A stretch of DNA of 64,000 nucleotides from Lactococcus nasutitermitis (GTDB lineage Bacteria > Bacillota > Bacilli > Lactobacillales > Streptococcaceae): positions 60,740 through 124,739 of the forward strand of contig NZ_BOVQ01000001.1 of NCBI RefSeq assembly GCF_018403765.1, read 5' to 3'. Positions 61,665-64,000 of the stretch are shown in pieces. Below the pieces are notes generated by a model. It made no database searches and had not been told where the DNA came from. It worked only from the letters and a program-made list of their open reading frames with translations. A program made the translations under genes and the position numbers. Every line of letters starts with the position of its first letter. Within the stretch, counting starts at the first letter, position 1.

Positions 61665-64000
61665 TTATTCAGCAACAACTGACAATAATTTTTTATCAAG
61701 TTCTTTATTATTTTTATCATAAGCTACTACGTAAACTTCATCTGTTGTATTCACAATATTAGAACCAACATAATAAGAGAATTTACCATCAGCAAACGTT
61801 CCACCTACTGATAGCTCAGATCCATTTACTTCAACTTGAACTTTAGCAACATCTCCACTAAAATCTCCTGTAATCTTACTAGTTTTTAATACGAAATTAT
61901 CTGGAGTAACCGTACCTGATGTTGCTTTTAGAGGTACTTCTTTACGATCAAGCTCTTTACCATCTTTATCAAAGGCAACGACAAACACCTTATCATTCTC
62001 TGAAGTAATTTTCTGACCTACATAGTATGAAAACTGACCAGAATCAACGGTTCCACCCTCTGGAAGAAGATTTCCATTCACTTCAACTTGAACTTTAGCA
62101 ACATCCCCACTAAAAGTTCCTGTAATTTTACTGCCACCTGCCATTGAAAACTCATTAGGTGCAACTTCCCCTTTAGTATCGGCTTTAGTTATATCTAATT
62201 GCTTCCGATATAATTCATTACCATCCTTATCATATCCAATAACATATACTTCATCTTGAACAGACTTAATTTGTCTACCAATGTAATAACTAAAGTTTCC
62301 ATTTGTAGCAGAAGCGCTACTAGATAGCAAAGTACCATTCAATTCTACTCGAACACGAGCAACATCTCCTTCATAAGTACCTGAAATTCTACTATCTTTT
62401 GATACATCAAAACTTGTTGGGGTAACTGTACCTTTAGGTGCAGAAGTAACAACTGTGACTGGTTTACGATCAAGTTCTTTACCGTCTTTATCAAGAGCAA
62501 CGACAACTACCTTATCAGATTGACTTGTAATATTAGCACCTGCATAATATTTGAAAGTACCATTTGAAACCGTACCACCTACTGGAGAAAGTGTACCATT
62601 AATTTCAATTTGAACTTTAGCAACATCTCCACTAAAAGTACCTGTTACTGAACGGCCTCCTGATAAGTCATAAGTAGCTGGTGTGACTGTACCTTGTGTC
62701 ATAGAATTAGTAATTGTTACTGGCTTACGATCAAGTTCTTTACCATCTTTATCAAAAGCAACGACAACTACCTTATCAGATTGACTTGTAATATTAGCAC
62801 CTGCATAATATTTGAAAGTGCCATTTGAAACCGTACCTCCTACTGGATAAAGCGTACCATTAATTTCAATTTGAACTTTAGCAACATCTCCAGAGAAAGC
62901 ACCTGTTACTGAACGGCTTCCTGATAAGTCATAAGTAGCTGGTGTGACTGTACCTTTAGGGACAGAAGTAACAACTGTGACTGGTTTACGATCAAGTTCT
63001 TTACCATCTTTATCAAAAGCAACGACAAACACCTTATCAGATTTGCTTGTAATATTAGCACCTGCATAATATTTGAAAGTACCATTTGAAACCGTACCTC
63101 CTACTGGATAAAGCGTACCATTAATTTCAATTTGAACTTTAGCAACATCTCCACTAAAAGTACCTGTTACTGAACGGCCTCCTGATAAGTCATAAGTAGC
63201 TGGTGTGACTGTACCTTTAGGGACAGAAGTAACAACTGTGACTGGTTTACGATCAAGTTCTTTACCATCTTTATCAAAAGCAACGACAAACACCTTATCA
63301 GATTTGCTTGTAATATTAGCACCTGCATAATATTTGAAAGTACCATTTGAAACCGTACCTCCTACTGGATAAAGCGTACCATTAATTTCAATTTGAACTT
63401 TAGCAACATCTCCAGAGAAAGTACCTGTTACTGAACGGCTTCCCGATAAATCATAAGAAGCTAGTGTGACTGTACCTTTTGTATCTACTGGTACTTCAGC
63501 CTGTGTTGGATTTGGATCAACATCATCTGTCAAGCCATCGCCATCGGTATCGGCTTTGGTTGAATCTGTTCCTTTAGCTACTTCTTGGCTGTCATTTAGA
63601 CCATCGCCATCCAAGTCTGATTGTGTTGGATTTGGATCAACATCATCTGTCAAGCCATCGCCATCGGTATCAGCTTTGGTTGGATCTGTTCCTTTAGCTG
63701 CTTCTTGACTATCTGTCAGACCATCACCATCCAAATCTTTTCCTAATGGATTCGTATCAGCTTTATCGTTGATTCCATCACCATCAGTATCGGCTTTGGT
63801 TGGGTCTGTTCCTTTAGCTACTTCTTGGCTGTCATTTAGACCATCGCCATCCAAATCTTTTCCTAATGGATTCGTATCAGCTTTATCGTTGATTCCATCG
63901 CCATCGGTATCGGCTTTGGTTGGATCTGTTCCTTTAGCTACTTCTTGGCTGTCATTTAGACCATCGCCATCCAAGTCTGATTGTGTTGGATTTGGATCAA
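61665..64000 (-). CDS. surface protein with calcium-binding (TSP3-type) and Ig-like repeats, 5' end outside window
   Basis: The frame is open to the right edge (DPNPTQSDL precedes the first in-window TTG), so the N terminus is missing. The visible part has four 40-residue units with D-x-D-G-D-G calcium-loop sequences (KADTDGDGINDKADTNP) at 63486-64000. Seven Ig-like units of about 80-87 residues follow (GTVTPATYDLSGGRSVTGTF ... KVFVVAFDKDGKELDRKPV). The first four have a DNA period of exactly 261 bp and are nearly identical; the last three are divergent. The C terminus (KLLSVVAE) has no LPXTG, hydrophobic helix or WxL motif. It is probably secreted or held by its missing N-terminal part. Confidence 0.85.
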   Translation of the reverse strand, partial: DPNPTQSDLDGDGLNDSQEVAKGTDPTKADTDGDGINDKADTNPLGKDLDGDGLNDSQEVAKGTDPTKADTDGDGINDKADTNPLGKDLDGDGLTDSQEAAKGTDPTKADTDGDGLTDDVDPNPTQSDLDGDGLNDSQEVAKGTDSTKADTDGDGLTDDVDPNPTQAEVPVDTKGTVTLASYDLSGSRSVTGTFSGDVAKVQIEINGTLYPVGGTVSNGTFKYYAGANITSKSDKVFVVAFDKDGKELDRKPVTVVTSVPKGTVTPATYDLSGGRSVTGTFSGDVAKVQIEINGTLYPVGGTVSNGTFKYYAGANITSKSDKVFVVAFDKDGKELDRKPVTVVTSVPKGTVTPATYDLSGSRSVTGAFSGDVAKVQIEINGTLYPVGGTVSNGTFKYYAGANITSQSDKVVVVAFDKDGKELDRKPVTITNSMTQGTVTPATYDLSGGRSVTGTFSGDVAKVQIEINGTLSPVGGTVSNGTFKYYAGANITSQSDKVVVVALDKDGKELDRKPVTVVTSAPKGTVTPTSFDVSKDSRISGTYEGDVARVRVELNGTLLSSSASATNGNFSYYIGRQIKSVQDEVYVIGYDKDGNELYRKQLDITKADTKGEVAPNEFSMAGGSKITGTFSGDVAKVQVEVNGNLLPEGGTVDSGQFSYYVGQKITSENDKVFVVAFDKDGKELDRKEVPLKATSGTVTPDNFVLKTSKITGDFSGDVAKVQVEVNGSELSVGGTFADGKFSYYVGSNIVNTTDEVYVVAYDKNNKELDKKLLSVVAE
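62435..63478 (-). repeat. four nearly identical 261-bp Ig-domain repeats
   Basis: Tandem in-frame units with boundaries near 63218, 62957 and 62696. Differences are a handful of substitutions (for example LYPVGG compared with LSPVGG, and TGAFSG compared with TGTFSG). This points to recent duplication or gene conversion. Confidence 0.9.
63486..64000 (-). repeat. 120-bp tandem repeats encoding calcium-loop units
   Basis: The period is exactly 120 bp (for example at 63601, 63721, 63841 and 63961). Units alternate between an INDKADTNPLGKDL ending and an LTDDVDPNPTQ ending. Confidence 0.9.

Noticed and set aside
61665..64000. Regular repeats that could be mistaken for a CRISPR array
   Set aside because: The periods are 120 and 261 bp, the units are adjacent without unique spacers, and all stay in a protein frame.
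1..64000. Prophage, insertion sequence or tRNA genes
   Set aside because: No transposase, integrase, phage structural gene or cloverleaf-like sequence was recognised on either strand; short tRNA-like elements could still escape reading by eye.

Overview
The window reads as chromosomal DNA of a low-GC Gram-positive lactic acid bacterium, most likely a Lactococcus or close relative. The evidence is the copYZA copper set, a DoxX-fused type II NADH dehydrogenase, a preQ1-II riboswitch in front of queT, an RNase J2 with a degenerate active site, ComX-type sigma factors and a Wzy-type exopolysaccharide (EPS) locus with an EpsABC tyrosine-phosphorylation module. The species cannot be fixed from sequence alone. 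Almost every gene is on the minus strand. No rRNA, tRNA, CRISPR array, transposase or prophage gene was seen.

Left part (1-33.9 kb) is mostly housekeeping: a partial YfhO glycosyltransferase, a secreted hypothetical protein, copper homeostasis (copY-copZ-copA with two cop boxes), serine dehydratase (sdaAB-sdaAA), NDH-2, a beta-glucoside operon (RpiR regulator, PTS EIIC, GH1 glucosidase, hydrolase), leuS, a PucR-type HTH protein, prs, ftsY, a Cof-type phosphatase, a YibE/F pair, a membrane glycosyltransferase with EbsA, lipoteichoic acid synthase, smc and rnc. This part carries a family of short palindromes, TTTGACAG-N2-CTGTCAAA. Twelve copies match exactly and several are degenerate. They lie directly behind stop codons, or inside genes where they are read in frame as L-T-x-L-S-K or F-D-x-x-V-K. 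Two longer members (54 and 99 bp) have the same ends as terminal inverted repeats around a shared internal sequence, which suggests a miniature mobile element. This is the most unusual signal in the window.

Middle part (34-49.5 kb): a two-gene surface operon (1520-residue WxL protein plus LPFTG-anchored Ig-like protein), glpK, a preQ1-II riboswitch with queT, azlCD, ffh, a large leucine-rich-repeat surface protein with a hexapeptide-repeat stalk, and RNase J2 with a long structured leader. No palindrome copies were found from here on.

Right part (49.8-64 kb): UDP-glucose dehydrogenase, two adjacent ComX-like sigma factors (one lacking region 4), and an AT-rich EPS cluster transcribed leftwards. 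It runs from the priming transferase through a rhamnosyltransferase-like protein, a WecG/TagA-type enzyme, a pyruvyltransferase-like protein, a GT4 enzyme and a polymerase, then a decayed LytR-CpsA-Psr gene, then Wzd-Wze-Wzb. The regulatory module is therefore at the 3' end rather than the usual 5' end, and no flippase is visible. The window ends inside a calcium-binding-repeat and Ig-repeat surface protein whose first four Ig repeats are nearly identical.
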